DNA from: Paludibacteraceae bacterium
Lineage (GTDB): Bacteria; Bacteroidota; Bacteroidia; Bacteroidales; Paludibacteraceae
NCBI GenBank assembly: GCA_017632345.1
Contig: JAGBRL010000011.1
Location: 62,001-126,000, forward strand
Length of the DNA: 64,000 bases
Direction: 5' to 3'
The notes under the pieces are model-generated. The model was not told the DNA's origin. It saw only the letters and a list, made by a program, of their open reading frames with translations, and did not search any database. Below, in pieces: positions 1 through 9,770 of the stretch. The position numbers were made by a program, and so were the translations under genes. Numbering within the stretch: the stretch's first letter is position 1; each line of letters starts with the position of its first letter.

Positions 1-3000
1 CAACCGTCTCCGTCACAGGGTCGAGCAACAGAATCCTTACAGAACCTTTTTTATCATCATCCGAAAGATTCGTCACCTTTGCCGTTAAAGCGATTTTATC
101 ACCATCACGGAAGAAGCGAGGCAAATTAGCAGAGACCATAAACGGTTTTTGTGTTATGACCGTTGCCTTTTTCTGCCCATAATACAAATCCTTCGTATGA
201 GAAAGCAGCATGAAGTTCCAGCGGGTGAGGCTTTCAGGAATCTGGAACGAAATTTTCACATTACCTGCGCTATCCGACTCCATGTGCGGAAAGAAGAACG
301 CAGTTTCTGCAAAATTGGAACGCACCTTTACCTCCTCGGTCGGAACTGGCACTGGCACAGTCTCAGTAACTACAGAAATAGAACCCGTCAAATCGCTCTT
401 CTTCATAGCTCCTTGTTCTGCCAATGTATTCCCCATCGCCAATTTAGGCGAAGCACCATGTGCTTTCATTGTTGAAACGGAATGATCATATAATTCCTCT
501 AATTCCTCTGCTTCAGAACCCCAGCTGTTGCCATCGTCAGCCAAACTAATAGAGTACATTCTCATTTTCCTATTTAAATCACCCGACGGCAAATCCATGA
601 AATGACATTTCACATAATGACGAGAAAAGCAATTATTTTTAAACGGAGAATAAGTTTCAAAAAACAGTGCATTGCGATTATTGCACGTTCCATAATCTCT
701 GAAATTATAAAATTTTCTGTATTTCGGATTGAAATTCCAAGAGAGTGGAGCTAACAGATCCAGTGACGCATCATACATAGTGGCAAGCACTTCTGCCTTA
801 CGCTCTTTCGGAACAGTTACAGTCCACGTCTCCTCCGCGCCCGGCAGAATATTGTCCCTAAACACAGCCAACTCTATCGGCATAGATTTATCCTCCTCCT
901 TCAGATTCAAATCCATTTTCGTACTATGCAAAGAACCATTATGTACAAGATAAAAATAAACTGATTTAGCTTCACCGTCCTCTTTCTGCAACATAAGGTC
1001 GAAGGTTCTGATTTCGTCATTCAACTTAACCCATTTAAGTTTTTTCTCACCTTTCGCGCTGATTGAAACGACCAACAGGTGAGCATCTTTAAGCGAAGAG
1101 CCAATACGAACGGTGTGCTTTTCACCATAAGCAAGCGACACACTTTTCACATCCTCCTGCCAAAGAACAGAATAGACCGGCGGACGATTATCCTCTTTTC
1201 TGTAAAGTATCGTTTTGAAAGTTTCCTCCACATCCCTTTTTTTGTCATCCTTTGCTCTGAAAACAAACTGATAAGAACCGGACAACAAATCAGAACCGGA
1301 CAATGGCAGAGTAAATGCGCCCTCCTCATCAGATCTTACCTCACCAGACGCAACCGTGGTAACCTCCCCGTTTTTGTCTAAGCGTCCCACTTCATAGCGG
1401 ATTGGGAAATTTTTCATTCCGACACCCTCCAAATTTGACAAATGAAATTTGGCAGTCGGCAAATCCTCCACCAAACACCTTTCGCCCAACGAAGAGCGGA
1501 ATGCCATAGAGCGATCACCCACATAGACCGAAAGCAAATCCTCCTGAGACTCCCCATTCTCATCAGTCACAGTCACCTTCACCTCATACCTATAACAAGA
1601 AAGCTCCTTCATTTTGCCCCTTTCTGCCACAAATGGAATGTCAAACTTCCCATCTTTTGAAAGTTCCACTTCGCCCGAAGAGACAACCTTATCTGCTTCT
1701 GAGTTTCCAAACCATCGCCAGAACCACAATTTCCTTGTCACCACATACTTCACCATTCCTTCTGTTAGCGGCGCGCCGAACAGATAATCCGCATGACCCG
1801 AAACTGTCACAGAATCACCGAAAGAGAAGCTGGTCGTCGGTCTGTCTAACTTCACCTCAAAGGTCGGTCGCTTATACTCCTCAACCCTGAATTGTTCTGA
1901 ACTACCGCGTCCCGAAAGAATAGTATAACGACCGGACAAAGCATCCTGAGGCAAAACGAATGAACCCGAAACAGAACCAAATTCATTGGTAACCAAAGAC
2001 AATTCGCTTATTCTCTGACGATTCGCTCCAATAACATGGAATTTGCAGTTTTTCCCTTGAAGCACGGCAGATCCATTTTCCGCCAACTTATAGCAAATCG
2101 CTTTAAAACGCACTACCTGTCCGGGACGATAGATAGCCCGATCAAAGAAAATGTTACATAGAAAATCCTGCGCATTATCACCTTGATTGACCAGAGGTCC
2201 ATTCCTATAAACATATTCCCAATTATGATAAGCATCATCACCACGTTTGAATCCGTGTTCAACCCTGCTACGTTGATTTTTCATCACCTCATCAGGTATT
2301 TTAGCCTCATCCAAGACACCATCTTTTCCAGAAGTGCCGAACGAATAGACATTTTCTCTATTGCTTCCCCAATACGCAGTAACAGAAACCCCATCGAGAG
2401 GAGCACCCGATTTTGAATCGACAAAAACATAATCCGTCTGATTTTTTTGTGTCAAACTCAAACCAAAAATATCAGTAACAGAAAATTCAAGAAAGCCATC
2501 GTCCTCATTTTTCCCTTCTACATCAACATAATATAAACCATAAGGCAAAGCAGCTATTTCAACCGTTGTATCTTCTAACACAAAATAATTTGACGGAGAC
2601 AATTTGAATTCATAATCAGCAACCTTTTGAGCATAATCTTCAAATTTAGCCTTATCTTTCCAATGCTTTTCCACATCGCGCTCCTTTTCCAAAAGCGAGC
2701 GAGTATCACGATAAATTGTGAATTTCAGGCTGTCCATATTTGCATACATCACGCGAAACTTTAGAGGCTCTCCAGAATGAAAGACTCCCGTTGCATCACG
2801 TTCTATTCGAATATGTTTTCTTTTTATTTTATCAATGTAGCTTTTCAACTTGCATAATTTCACATCATCAGCACGTCCTTCTCCCACATTAGCCAAATCA
2901 TAAACCACCTGAGGTAATTTTGAATTTCTGAAAGCAGGGTTATACTCTTTACCTTCAAGGTATTTCATGAGATAGTAGCACATATCCTCCCTAACAAAAT

Positions 3001-3868
3001 AGGCGTTCTCGTCCTCTCCCAACTCTTTCAGAAAAGCCTCCATTTCCTTATAGTAAGGATGTTCCAATACGAAATCATCACCATGATACTGTCCATCATT
3101 CAGTTCTTCTTCATAGGGAAACTTTTCATCCAAATAATCAAGTTTAGCCTGAACATACAATGTATTGTCCGAATCGTTTTGATGGAACGCCACCAAATCA
3201 GACAATAACTTCTGCACTTCATCTTTTGAGAAACTAGACAACAACCCCGCACTTTCTACAATTTCATTTACGATAAAATCATATAGTTTAGCACCTTCCC
3301 CAATGCTATTTTTTTTCTCATCAAACACAATCAACGGAGCAAACGATTTCGCTTCCACTTTTTTTATAGCAGGCTCTTCGAGAGCCTTGAGGGTTAAATC
3401 TTTGATTTTCTGTGTGAAAATATTCTTTGACCACTCGTTAATATCATCAGGTACAGTATCAGCCAAATTGGTACGTTCATAAATCAGAGAAGAGTTATGA
3501 AAGGAGTAAGATAGTAACATCCGCGCTTCAAGGTAGTATGAGAGGGCAAGAGCCGCCGGATCGCTTATCTGCATGCGACAGTTATGAAGTTCATTCAGAC
3601 AATCCACAAAAGAGGAATCGGAAAAGCATTCTGACACCTTCCCTTTTTTCACAATACCAGCCAACAACTGCGGATAGTTTTTCTCTTTTTCAGCTTGTGC
3701 TTTAACCTCTTCAAGCTTCTTTACAGCAGTCTCTGGATTGCTCTCTTCATTTTCCTTTACAAACGTCCACGCATCTTCGTAAAATTTGCAGGAATCACCA
3801 AACAAATGAAATATAGAAATACTCATACTCAAAAAAAACAATAACTTTAGTAAAAACTTTTTTTTCAT
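1..3868 (-). CDS. Alpha-2-macroglobulin family protein, 5' part (leaves left edge)
   Basis: About 1289 codons are visible. The 3' end, and any CxEQ thioester, lies outside the window. The ATG at 3868-3866 opens a Lys-rich, hydrophobic signal peptide (residues ~1-24). A mainly helical N-terminal part (~25-330) follows, then beta-rich macroglobulin domains. An MG2-type motif FFDRAIYRPGQVVRFKA sits near residue 570, and RSNFAETAFFFPHMESD near residue 1180 matches the start of the A2M core domain. The reading frame is intact from start to edge. Bacterial A2Ms are thought to trap attacking proteases in the periplasm or at the cell surface, often beside a class A PBP; that neighbour cannot be seen. 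The 180 bp upstream (3869-4049) contain no clear TAnnTTTG box. Family assignment is secure; thioester status is unknown. Confidence 0.9.
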   Translation of the reverse strand, partial: MKKKFLLKLLFFLSMSISIFHLFGDSCKFYEDAWTFVKENEESNPETAVKKLEEVKAQAEKEKNYPQLLAGIVKKGKVSECFSDSSFVDCLNELHNCRMQISDPAALALSYYLEARMLLSYSFHNSSLIYERTNLADTVPDDINEWSKNIFTQKIKDLTLKALEEPAIKKVEAKSFAPLIVFDEKKNSIGEGAKLYDFIVNEIVESAGLLSSFSKDEVQKLLSDLVAFHQNDSDNTLYVQAKLDYLDEKFPYEEELNDGQYHGDDFVLEHPYYKEMEAFLKELGEDENAYFVREDMCYYLMKYLEGKEYNPAFRNSKLPQVVYDLANVGEGRADDVKLCKLKSYIDKIKRKHIRIERDATGVFHSGEPLKFRVMYANMDSLKFTIYRDTRSLLEKERDVEKHWKDKAKFEDYAQKVADYEFKLSPSNYFVLEDTTVEIAALPYGLYYVDVEGKNEDDGFLEFSVTDIFGLSLTQKNQTDYVFVDSKSGAPLDGVSVTAYWGSNRENVYSFGTSGKDGVLDEAKIPDEVMKNQRSRVEHGFKRGDDAYHNWEYVYRNGPLVNQGDNAQDFLCNIFFDRAIYRPGQVVRFKAICYKLAENGSAVLQGKNCKFHVIGANRQRISELSLVTNEFGSVSGSFVLPQDALSGRYTILSGRGSSEQFRVEEYKRPTFEVKLDRPTTSFSFGDSVTVSGHADYLFGAPLTEGMVKYVVTRKLWFWRWFGNSEADKVVSSGEVELSKDGKFDIPFVAERGKMKELSCYRYEVKVTVTDENGESQEDLLSVYVGDRSMAFRSSLGERCLVEDLPTAKFHLSNLEGVGMKNFPIRYEVGRLDKNGEVTTVASGEVRSDEEGAFTLPLSGSDLLSGSYQFVFRAKDDKKRDVEETFKTILYRKEDNRPPVYSVLWQEDVKSVSLAYGEKHTVRIGSSLKDAHLLVVSISAKGEKKLKWVKLNDEIRTFDLMLQKEDGEAKSVYFYLVHNGSLHSTKMDLNLKEEDKSMPIELAVFRDNILPGAEETWTVTVPKERKAEVLATMYDASLDLLAPLSWNFNPKYRKFYNFRDYGTCNNRNALFFETYSPFKNNCFSRHYVKCHFMDLPSGDLNRKMRMYSISLADDGNSWGSEAEELEELYDHSVSTMKAHGASPKLAMGNTLAEQGAMKKSDLTGSISVVTETVPVPVPTEEVKVRSNFAETAFFFPHMESDSAGNVKISFQIPESLTRWNFMLLSHTKDLYYGQKKATVITQKPFMVSANLPRFFRDGDKIALTAKVTNLSDDDKKGSVRILLLDPVTETV

Positions 3869-4049
3869 GTCTCTCAGCACTTTATAAATAAGACACTCTG
3901 CAAATAGTGTTGTTATTAATCTTTGCAAGGTATCGAAAAAATGTAATAAAACAAATAGTGATGGCCTAATTCTGTTTTATCAAAACTCCCGCATCTGAGC
4001 GAGAGGGAAAACTTGTAGTGATTCTGACGTTTAAAAGAGAAGCAAATTC

Positions 4050-5048
4050 TTATTCGTAAAAGGAGTCTTTGAACGCCTCTAATTTTTGTGTAGGGTTAAT
4101 TTGACGTTTGAATGCAGCAAAAAAGAATCCTAAGCCGTATCCACATGTCTGTATCAGGCTTGCCCATACACCCAATAATGCTATTTTTACCGATTTCATC
4201 GATAAAAAAGCATCAATGAATATTGCGATTAAGACAAAGGCTAATGGAAGTATGAATGTCCAGTGTATGAAAATAGCAAGCAATATAGACAAAGGAACTC
4301 CAATGACAAAAAGAGATGGAAATAGATGCACGAGTTTTAAAGTCCCTCTGTGTCGATAAGAAAGATCAATGCGAGCGGTGCCAGAACCAAACACTTGTTT
4401 GTAGAAAGAACTAAATTTAGTACGTCGTTTGTGATAAACAGCGGCATTAGGAATGAGGCCAACATTAAATCCGGCTTCAAAACCTCTCATGCTGAAGTCC
4501 ATGTCTTCTCCGAAACGCATATCTTCAGAAAACCCTTTTAGGATTTGAAATTTGTCTCGTCTTACTCCGAGATTAAAACTGCGCGGGTAAAATTTGTCTA
4601 ATTTTTTATTTCCGCCGCGGATACCTCCTGTTGTCAGAATTGATGTCATTGAGTATGAAATCGCTTTTTGAATAGGAGAAAACGATTCGTCTGCCATATC
4701 CGGGCCTCCAAAAAGGTCTAACGGATTTTGTTCCAAATACTGAGTTATGTTTTTGAAATATTCGTCTGGAATGATACAGTCAGAATCGAAAAATATTAAG
4801 TATTCGCCTGTGGCGTATTTTGCACCTTCATTACGAGCAGCGGAAGGCCCTTTGTTTTCCTGAAAAATGTATTTTAAGTTTATCTTTTCGTAGAAACTTT
4901 GGATTTCTTTTTTACAGTTTCGCACAGAGCCGTCTTCAACTACTATTACTTCTATATTGTATGATGACGTGTGTTTTGCGATAGAGCCAAGAAGCTCTGC
5001 AATCTCGTCAGGTCGATTATAAACGGGGATTATTATTGAAAACTTCAT
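4050..5048 (-). CDS. Glycosyltransferase family 2 membrane protein
   Basis: A 332-residue protein beginning MKFSIIIPVYNRPDE, the GT2 (GT-A fold) N-terminal strand and nucleotide-sugar binding region. FFDSDC (~residue 92) is the DxD-type metal-binding motif, and GEDMDFSMRGFEAG (~residue 180) is the ED acceptor-site motif. Two to three hydrophobic segments near the C-terminus (~240-310) suggest anchoring to the inner membrane, as in enzymes building surface polysaccharide or glycolipid. A TTG lies three codons upstream in frame, but the ATG at 5048 places the canonical N-terminus correctly. It follows the VanZ gene by 11 bp, so the two are probably co-transcribed. Sugar donor and acceptor cannot be told from sequence. 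Confidence 0.9.
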   Translation of the reverse strand: MKFSIIIPVYNRPDEIAELLGSIAKHTSSYNIEVIVVEDGSVRNCKKEIQSFYEKINLKYIFQENKGPSAARNEGAKYATGEYLIFFDSDCIIPDEYFKNITQYLEQNPLDLFGGPDMADESFSPIQKAISYSMTSILTTGGIRGGNKKLDKFYPRSFNLGVRRDKFQILKGFSEDMRFGEDMDFSMRGFEAGFNVGLIPNAAVYHKRRTKFSSFYKQVFGSGTARIDLSYRHRGTLKLVHLFPSLFVIGVPLSILLAIFIHWTFILPLAFVLIAIFIDAFLSMKSVKIALLGVWASLIQTCGYGLGFFFAAFKRQINPTQKLEAFKDSFYE

Positions 5049-5059
5049 TTTCGTCAATT

Positions 5060-5473
5060 TTAGTTACACCTGAAAGAGCTTTCCTGTTTGAAGAATTTTG
5101 GAACAAATATCCTGCACAAAAGAAAAGACACAATAACGCCGAGGCTGTCTGCAAGCCAATCGTACCAGTCTCCGGAACGAGGAGGGAAAAAGTTATCCTG
5201 CAAGACTTCTATAAGTCCTCCGTACAGAATCGGTAAGACAACAGCCCACATGACCATTTTTACCGATGAAAATGATGTTTTCTGTACGTAAAAGTCTCGG
5301 CTTAATGCAAAACTTAATGCGGCATACATCAGAAAATGGACAATTTTATCCAACCCTTCTATTTCGGGAATGTCCATCTTCGGTGTTGACCTTGCCACGC
5401 TGAGATAAAGGATTGTAAGCGCAACCACGCAAGATAATCCGTATCGTCTATACCTTTTGAAGAAATCTATCAT
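5060..5473 (-). CDS. VanZ family membrane protein
   Basis: A 137-residue protein with four hydrophobic segments (about 13-28, 45-62, 72-88, 108-122). The VanZ-like pattern is visible: an acidic DKIVHFLMYAALSF helix and a later GGLIEVLQ segment. The family takes its name from a teicoplanin-resistance accessory gene, but most bacterial members, including short Bacteroidetes ones, have no defined role. It lies directly upstream of the GT2 gene on the same strand, so an envelope context is plausible but unproven. A TAACTTCG hexamer-type box (one mismatch to TAnnTTTG) lies on the minus strand about 70 bp upstream. Confidence 0.8.
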   Translation of the reverse strand: MIDFFKRYRRYGLSCVVALTILYLSVARSTPKMDIPEIEGLDKIVHFLMYAALSFALSRDFYVQKTSFSSVKMVMWAVVLPILYGGLIEVLQDNFFPPRSGDWYDWLADSLGVIVSFLLCRIFVPKFFKQESSFRCN

Positions 5474-5774
5474 ACAATCAAAAAAAGTTCAGTAAAATTG
5501 CAACGCCCTAGTTCTGATTTAACATAGGCAAAATTTGCGTGTGCGAAGTTAGTAATTTTTCTTTGTCTTTTTAAGAAAAAAAGCAAATAGTTTGCGTGAA
5601 ACTAAAAAATAGGGGAGAAGATGATTTGCTCTGTTTCGCAGGATAAATCTAAAATAGTTGATAATCAGATACAAAGAAAAAGACAGAAAAATGTATTGTA
5701 TAAAGTAATTTATAAAAATACAAGAAGTGGATTATTTTTTGTAGGAAAAATTATGGTCAAATGAAAAATTAATA
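5474..5774. other. Divergent intergenic region, no gene seen
   Basis: AT-rich spacer between the minus-strand VanZ gene and the plus-strand phosphate transporter. No open frame has coding character and no RNA fold is convincing. It should hold promoters for both directions. The transporter's -7 box lies just beyond at 5775-5782. Confidence 0.5.
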
Positions 5775-5782
5775 TATCTTTG
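5775..5782 (+). promoter_or_regulatory. Bacteroidetes-type -7 box for the Na/Pi transporter gene
   Basis: TATCTTTG matches TAnnTTTG exactly and lies about 70 bp before the ATG at 5853. No convincing TTTG box is seen at 19-21 bp spacing. Confidence 0.55.
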
Positions 5783-5852
5783 CAAAAGTTAATAGCAGAA
5801 ATAGAACAACAAAAAATATGTGATTTTTGTTCTTTGCGTTTAATGTTTTATT

Positions 5853-7568
5853 ATGAATTACGGTTTTAGTGATTTCCTTACGCTTATAGGTGCGTTAGGT
5901 ATGTTCCTCTACGGAATGAATCTGATGAGTGAGGCTCTTCAGAAAGTTGCAGGCGACCGTCTGCGAAGTATCTTATCGGCAATGACCTCCAACCGCATAG
6001 GTGGTATTCTCACGGGGGTGTTAGTCACAGCAATCATCCAGTCATCTTCCGCCACAACGGTTATGGTGGTGAGTTTCGTAAATGCGGGACTTTTGTCGTT
6101 AGTTCAGTCCATCGGTGTTATAATGGGGGCTAATATAGGAACGACAGTAACGGCGTGGATTATCTCGATTGCAGGTTTTAAATGTGACATAGGCGCGATA
6201 GCTCTGCCGCTTATGGGTCTTGCGTTGCCGCTTATTTTCCAGAAAAGATTTATTTTGAAATATTGGGGAGAGTTTATCGTTGGTTTCGCTTTGCTGTTCA
6301 AAGGTCTTGAATATCTTAAAACGTCTGTTCCTGATGTAGGAAGCAACCCTGAAATGCTTTCTTTCCTTCAAGACTATACAAGTTTTGGCTATGGTTCCAT
6401 TTTGTTATTCTTGCTTGTTGGTACAATCCTTACAATCGTGGTTCAGTCGTCATCTGCTACGATGGCTATCACGTTGATTATGTGTAGCAACGGATGGATA
6501 TCTCTTGAAATTGCGGCAGCTATGGTGCTTGGCGAAAACATAGGAACAACAGTTACCGCAAATATCGCAGCTTTGTCTGGTAATACCTCCGCAAAACGAG
6601 CGGCTCTTTCCCATTTCTTCTTTAACGTGTTCGGGGTTATTTGGGTTCTGGTGCTGTTCTATCCTTTTATGGGAGTTGTGAAATATATAGTTTTCGGAGA
6701 TGCCAGCTATGACACTTCAGTAGTAGGAGAAAATACGGATTGCACATTCGCGCTGTCATTGTTCCATACAATGTTTAACGTGTGCAACGTGTTAATCTTG
6801 TCTTGGTTTGTTAAGTCAATCGCTAAGTTTGTGACTTACGTTTTGCCTCAGAAGGAAGATTCGGAAGAGGTGTTCCACCTGAAACATATCTCTACAGGTA
6901 TGCTTTCGACTTCAGAGCTCTCTTTGCTTCAGGCTAATAAGGAAATCCTTGTATATGCAACTCGTACGCGCAAGATGTTCGGTATGGTTAAGGACCTTTA
7001 TGAAGAGACAGACCAAAGCAAGTTCGCCAAACTTTATACGAGAATAGAGAAGTATGAGGCTATCAGTGACCGTGTGGAGGTTGAGATTGCCAATTATCTG
7101 ACAAAGGTTTCGGAAGGGCGCTTGAGCGCGGACAGTAAGCAGAAGCTGCTCTCTATGCTGAAGATGGTGAGCGAGATAGAAAGTATCGGAGACAGTTGCT
7201 ACAACCTGGCAAGGACTATTTCGCGCAAGCATGATGATGAAATTGTCTTTGGTGAAGACGTTGACAAGAATGTCAAGTCGATGTTCTCTCTTGCAGACGA
7301 CGCTATTGGTCAGATGATTTTGGTGGAAGAACAGTTCGAAAGTGGTTCTGTCGATGTTGTTAAATCGTACAATATTGAGAATGAAATAAATAATCTGAGA
7401 AATCAGCTTAAGGCGAAGAACGCTCAGGACATCAAGACTCACCTTTACACTTACAAGGCAGGTGTTCATTATATGGACTTGGTTACGGAGTGTGAAAAGC
7501 TTGGAGACTACGTGCTGAATGTTGTTGAGGCTATGGCTGAGTCTAAGATGAAAGTCGCTGAGAAATAA
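5853..7568 (+). CDS. Na+/phosphate cotransporter with C-terminal PhoU-like domain
   Basis: A 571-residue inner-membrane protein of the PNaS (NptA/YjbB) family. It has the two inverted core repeats of the family, each with a QSSSAT signature (near residues 63 and 200) within bundles of hydrophobic helices up to ~330. The rest (~345-560) is soluble and helical with PhoU-like spacing. Such proteins move inorganic phosphate with Na+, by family as import or as efflux of excess phosphate. The gene stands alone, with its own promoter box and a strong terminator right after it, so it is probably monocistronic. No pho-box-like operator could be recognised. Confidence 0.92.
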   Translation: MNYGFSDFLTLIGALGMFLYGMNLMSEALQKVAGDRLRSILSAMTSNRIGGILTGVLVTAIIQSSSATTVMVVSFVNAGLLSLVQSIGVIMGANIGTTVTAWIISIAGFKCDIGAIALPLMGLALPLIFQKRFILKYWGEFIVGFALLFKGLEYLKTSVPDVGSNPEMLSFLQDYTSFGYGSILLFLLVGTILTIVVQSSSATMAITLIMCSNGWISLEIAAAMVLGENIGTTVTANIAALSGNTSAKRAALSHFFFNVFGVIWVLVLFYPFMGVVKYIVFGDASYDTSVVGENTDCTFALSLFHTMFNVCNVLILSWFVKSIAKFVTYVLPQKEDSEEVFHLKHISTGMLSTSELSLLQANKEILVYATRTRKMFGMVKDLYEETDQSKFAKLYTRIEKYEAISDRVEVEIANYLTKVSEGRLSADSKQKLLSMLKMVSEIESIGDSCYNLARTISRKHDDEIVFGEDVDKNVKSMFSLADDAIGQMILVEEQFESGSVDVVKSYNIENEINNLRNQLKAKNAQDIKTHLYTYKAGVHYMDLVTECEKLGDYVLNVVEAMAESKMKVAEK

Positions 7569-7591
7569 TAGTTCTTTGGGGTTGGATAGTT

Positions 7592-7622
7592 AAAGGGCGA
7601 AACTTGTTTTCGCCCTTTTTTG
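7592..7622 (+). terminator. Intrinsic terminator after Na/Pi transporter
   Basis: AAAGGGCGAAA pairs with TTTTCGCCCTTT around a short loop, followed by a run of T. Confidence 0.9.
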
Positions 7623-7677
7623 TTGAAGAAATGCAAGTTTTATCGGCAAAGAGTGATATTTTGTCTTTAAAATGTTA

Positions 7678-7685
7678 TATATTTG
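7678..7685 (+). promoter_or_regulatory. -7 box upstream of small basic protein
   Basis: TATATTTG matches TAnnTTTG and lies 48 bp before the ATG at 7733. The nearest TTTG is only 14 bp upstream, so the -33 element is weak. Confidence 0.45.
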
Positions 7686-7732
7686 GATGTTTAAAAATCC
7701 AAGTCTAAATTTGGACGGTTTATTTCAAGTTT

Positions 7733-7960
7733 ATGGCGAACAAAAAAATAAAAGAAATTCGTCTGGCACCAAAAGTCAAAAGAGAGCATCGGATTGTGAT
7801 CTCGTTGAATGACAAAGAGAAAATAGTGCTTGACAATTTTTGCAAAAAATATAAGATAGAGAAAAAGGCGAAGTTTGTTCGAGAAACGCTCTTTACCGCT
7901 ATCTTGAAGCGTCTGGACGAAGATTATCCAACTCTTTTTGACGAAAAAGAGATGAGGTAA
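7733..7960 (+). CDS. Small basic protein, possible ribbon-helix-helix DNA-binding fold
   Basis: 75 residues, rich in Lys and Arg. A predicted strand-like RIVISLNDKEK segment is followed by two helices (about 33-46 and 49-64, the second with KFVRETLFTAILKRL). That order, short strand then two helices, resembles ribbon-helix-helix or mobilisation-type regulators, but no diagnostic motif is present and function is not assigned. The length, ATG, upstream -7 box and clear end before the next gene support a real gene. The SpmA-SpmB gene starts 75 bp downstream on the same strand. Confidence 0.6.
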   Translation: MANKKIKEIRLAPKVKREHRIVISLNDKEKIVLDNFCKKYKIEKKAKFVRETLFTAILKRLDEDYPTLFDEKEMR

Positions 7961-8035
7961 TCTCTCTGGTGTTTGTTTGTGTTCTTCAGTCTGAACAGGA
8001 AAATTTAATATTTTGAGCGAAAAAGTGAGTAGGCG

Positions 8036-9271
8036 ATGGTTTTGAATTACATTTGGGTCGGTTTTTTCCTTGTCGCTATGTTGGTAGCGATTGCTCGTTG
8101 TGCGTTTTTTGGTGAGTATCACGTGTTTGAGGCTATTGTAGCAAGCACGTTTGAGAAGGCGGAGTCCGCAGTGATGGACATTGCTCTTCCGTTGGGCGGT
8201 GTGATGATTCTGTGGATGGGGCTTATGAACATCGGCGAGAAGGCTGGCGCTATAAATTTGCTTTCACGAATAATCGGGCCATTCTTCTCTAAATTGTTTC
8301 CGGAAATACCTAAAAACCATCCGGTTAATGGTCAGCTTCTGATGAATTTTTCGGCAAATATGCTGGGGCTGGACAATGCGGCGACTCCGCTTGGACTGAA
8401 AGCGATGGAGAGCCTTCAGGATTTGAACAAAGAGAAGGAAACTGCGTCTAATGCTCAGATTATGTTTCTTGCGCTGAACACATCAGGGCTGACAATCATT
8501 CCAATAACGATTATGGCTCAAAGGGCTATTATGGGTTCTGCCAATCCGACAGATATATTCATTCCTCTGCTTCTATCTACTTATTGCTCTACAATTACAG
8601 CCATAATTTTTGTCGGAATAAAACAGAAATTGAATCTTTTGAACAAAACTGTTATTGGTTGGCTGACAGGAATCACAGTGGTTATTGCATTGATAGTCTG
8701 CGGTTTTGGCTCTTTGGAGCAAGAAAAAATGGCGCAAGTTTCAAAAATTGTGAGCAATTGCCTATTGTTTTCTATAATTGTTATATTTATCTTAGGGGCG
8801 TTATATAAAAAGGTGAATGTTTACGACGCATTCATTGAAGGTGCAAAAAACGGTTTCGACACGTCTGTCAAGGTGATGCCTTACCTTGTCGGCATGCTTG
8901 TCGGTATTGGGGTTTTCCGTGCGTCGGGAGCTATGGACTTTATTATTGACGGGCTGAGGTTTGTCTTTGATTTTGTGCTTCCGGACACGACCTTTGTTGA
9001 TGCTTTGCCGACTGCATTCATGAAGCCTCTGAGCGGAAGCGGAGCCAAGGCGATGATGTTGGACACTATGGCTCAATACGGGGCGGATTCGTTTGTGGGC
9101 AGGCTTAGCTGTATGTTCCAAGGTGCGGCAGACACCACGTTCTATATCATAGCGCTTTATTTCGGCTCTGTCGGAATTAAACGTACGAGATATGCCGTTA
9201 CAGCGGGGCTTGTGGCAGACCTGGGCGGTGTTATAGCTGCGATTATGGTGGCATATTTGTTTTTTGCGTGA
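8036..9271 (+). CDS. SpmA-SpmB fusion, nucleoside recognition (Gate) domain membrane protein
   Basis: A 411-residue polytopic membrane protein in two homologous halves. Residues ~1-195 resemble SpmA, with NFSANMLGLDNAATPLGLKA as the characteristic stretch. Residues ~230-411 resemble SpmB, with FMKPLSGSGAKAMMLD. In Firmicutes these are two spore-maturation proteins; in non-sporulating Bacteroidetes the fused form is common and its job is unknown. The Gate domain is shared with nucleoside transporters, so a small-molecule transport role is possible. It begins the run spm-ybeY-TlpA-like. Confidence 0.88.
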   Translation: MVLNYIWVGFFLVAMLVAIARCAFFGEYHVFEAIVASTFEKAESAVMDIALPLGGVMILWMGLMNIGEKAGAINLLSRIIGPFFSKLFPEIPKNHPVNGQLLMNFSANMLGLDNAATPLGLKAMESLQDLNKEKETASNAQIMFLALNTSGLTIIPITIMAQRAIMGSANPTDIFIPLLLSTYCSTITAIIFVGIKQKLNLLNKTVIGWLTGITVVIALIVCGFGSLEQEKMAQVSKIVSNCLLFSIIVIFILGALYKKVNVYDAFIEGAKNGFDTSVKVMPYLVGMLVGIGVFRASGAMDFIIDGLRFVFDFVLPDTTFVDALPTAFMKPLSGSGAKAMMLDTMAQYGADSFVGRLSCMFQGAADTTFYIIALYFGSVGIKRTRYAVTAGLVADLGGVIAAIMVAYLFFA

Positions 9272-9326
9272 TTTACACTAAACGAGGGCTCTGCTCTCTA
9301 TGTTAAAAATTTAAATTTATTGGCTT

Positions 9327-9755
9327 ATGGCAATATCGTACATGGCCGAAGAGGTCAAAATGCCTAAAATTTCAAAACGTGAAATTTCGGCATGGATTAA
9401 GAAAATAGCTGAAATGAAAGGGTTTCAGATTGGAGATATTTCTTACGTGTTTTGTTCAGATGAATATATTCTGAATGTCAACAAGGAGTATCTTCAGCAT
9501 GATTATTATACAGATATAATCACCTTTGATTATACTGAAGGTAACGTTATTTCGGGCGATCTCATAATCAGCCTGGAGACTATAGAGAGCAATGCGGAGC
9601 AGTTTGGCGTGACTTATGAGTCGGAACTGAACCGTGTGATTATACACGGGATATTGCACCTCTGCGGCATTGACGACAAGGGTCCTGGAGAGAGAGAGAT
9701 TATGGAGGCTAATGAAAACGAAGCTTTGCAGGTTTTGGCTGATATGCAGGATTAA
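9327..9755 (+). CDS. ybeY: Endoribonuclease YbeY (16S rRNA maturation)
   Basis: 142 residues, the usual length for Bacteroidetes YbeY. The zinc site is visible near the C-terminus as HGILHLCGIDDKGPGE. The first two His are kept; the third, usually His in GYDH, is replaced by an acidic residue region as is common in this phylum. The central TDIITFDY block is also typical. YbeY is a metal-dependent RNase for 16S rRNA 3' maturation and ribosome quality control. It ends 15 bp before the next gene, so both are probably on one transcript. Confidence 0.92.
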   Translation: MAISYMAEEVKMPKISKREISAWIKKIAEMKGFQIGDISYVFCSDEYILNVNKEYLQHDYYTDIITFDYTEGNVISGDLIISLETIESNAEQFGVTYESELNRVIIHGILHLCGIDDKGPGEREIMEANENEALQVLADMQD

Positions 9756-9770
9756 TTGATTTTTAAATAC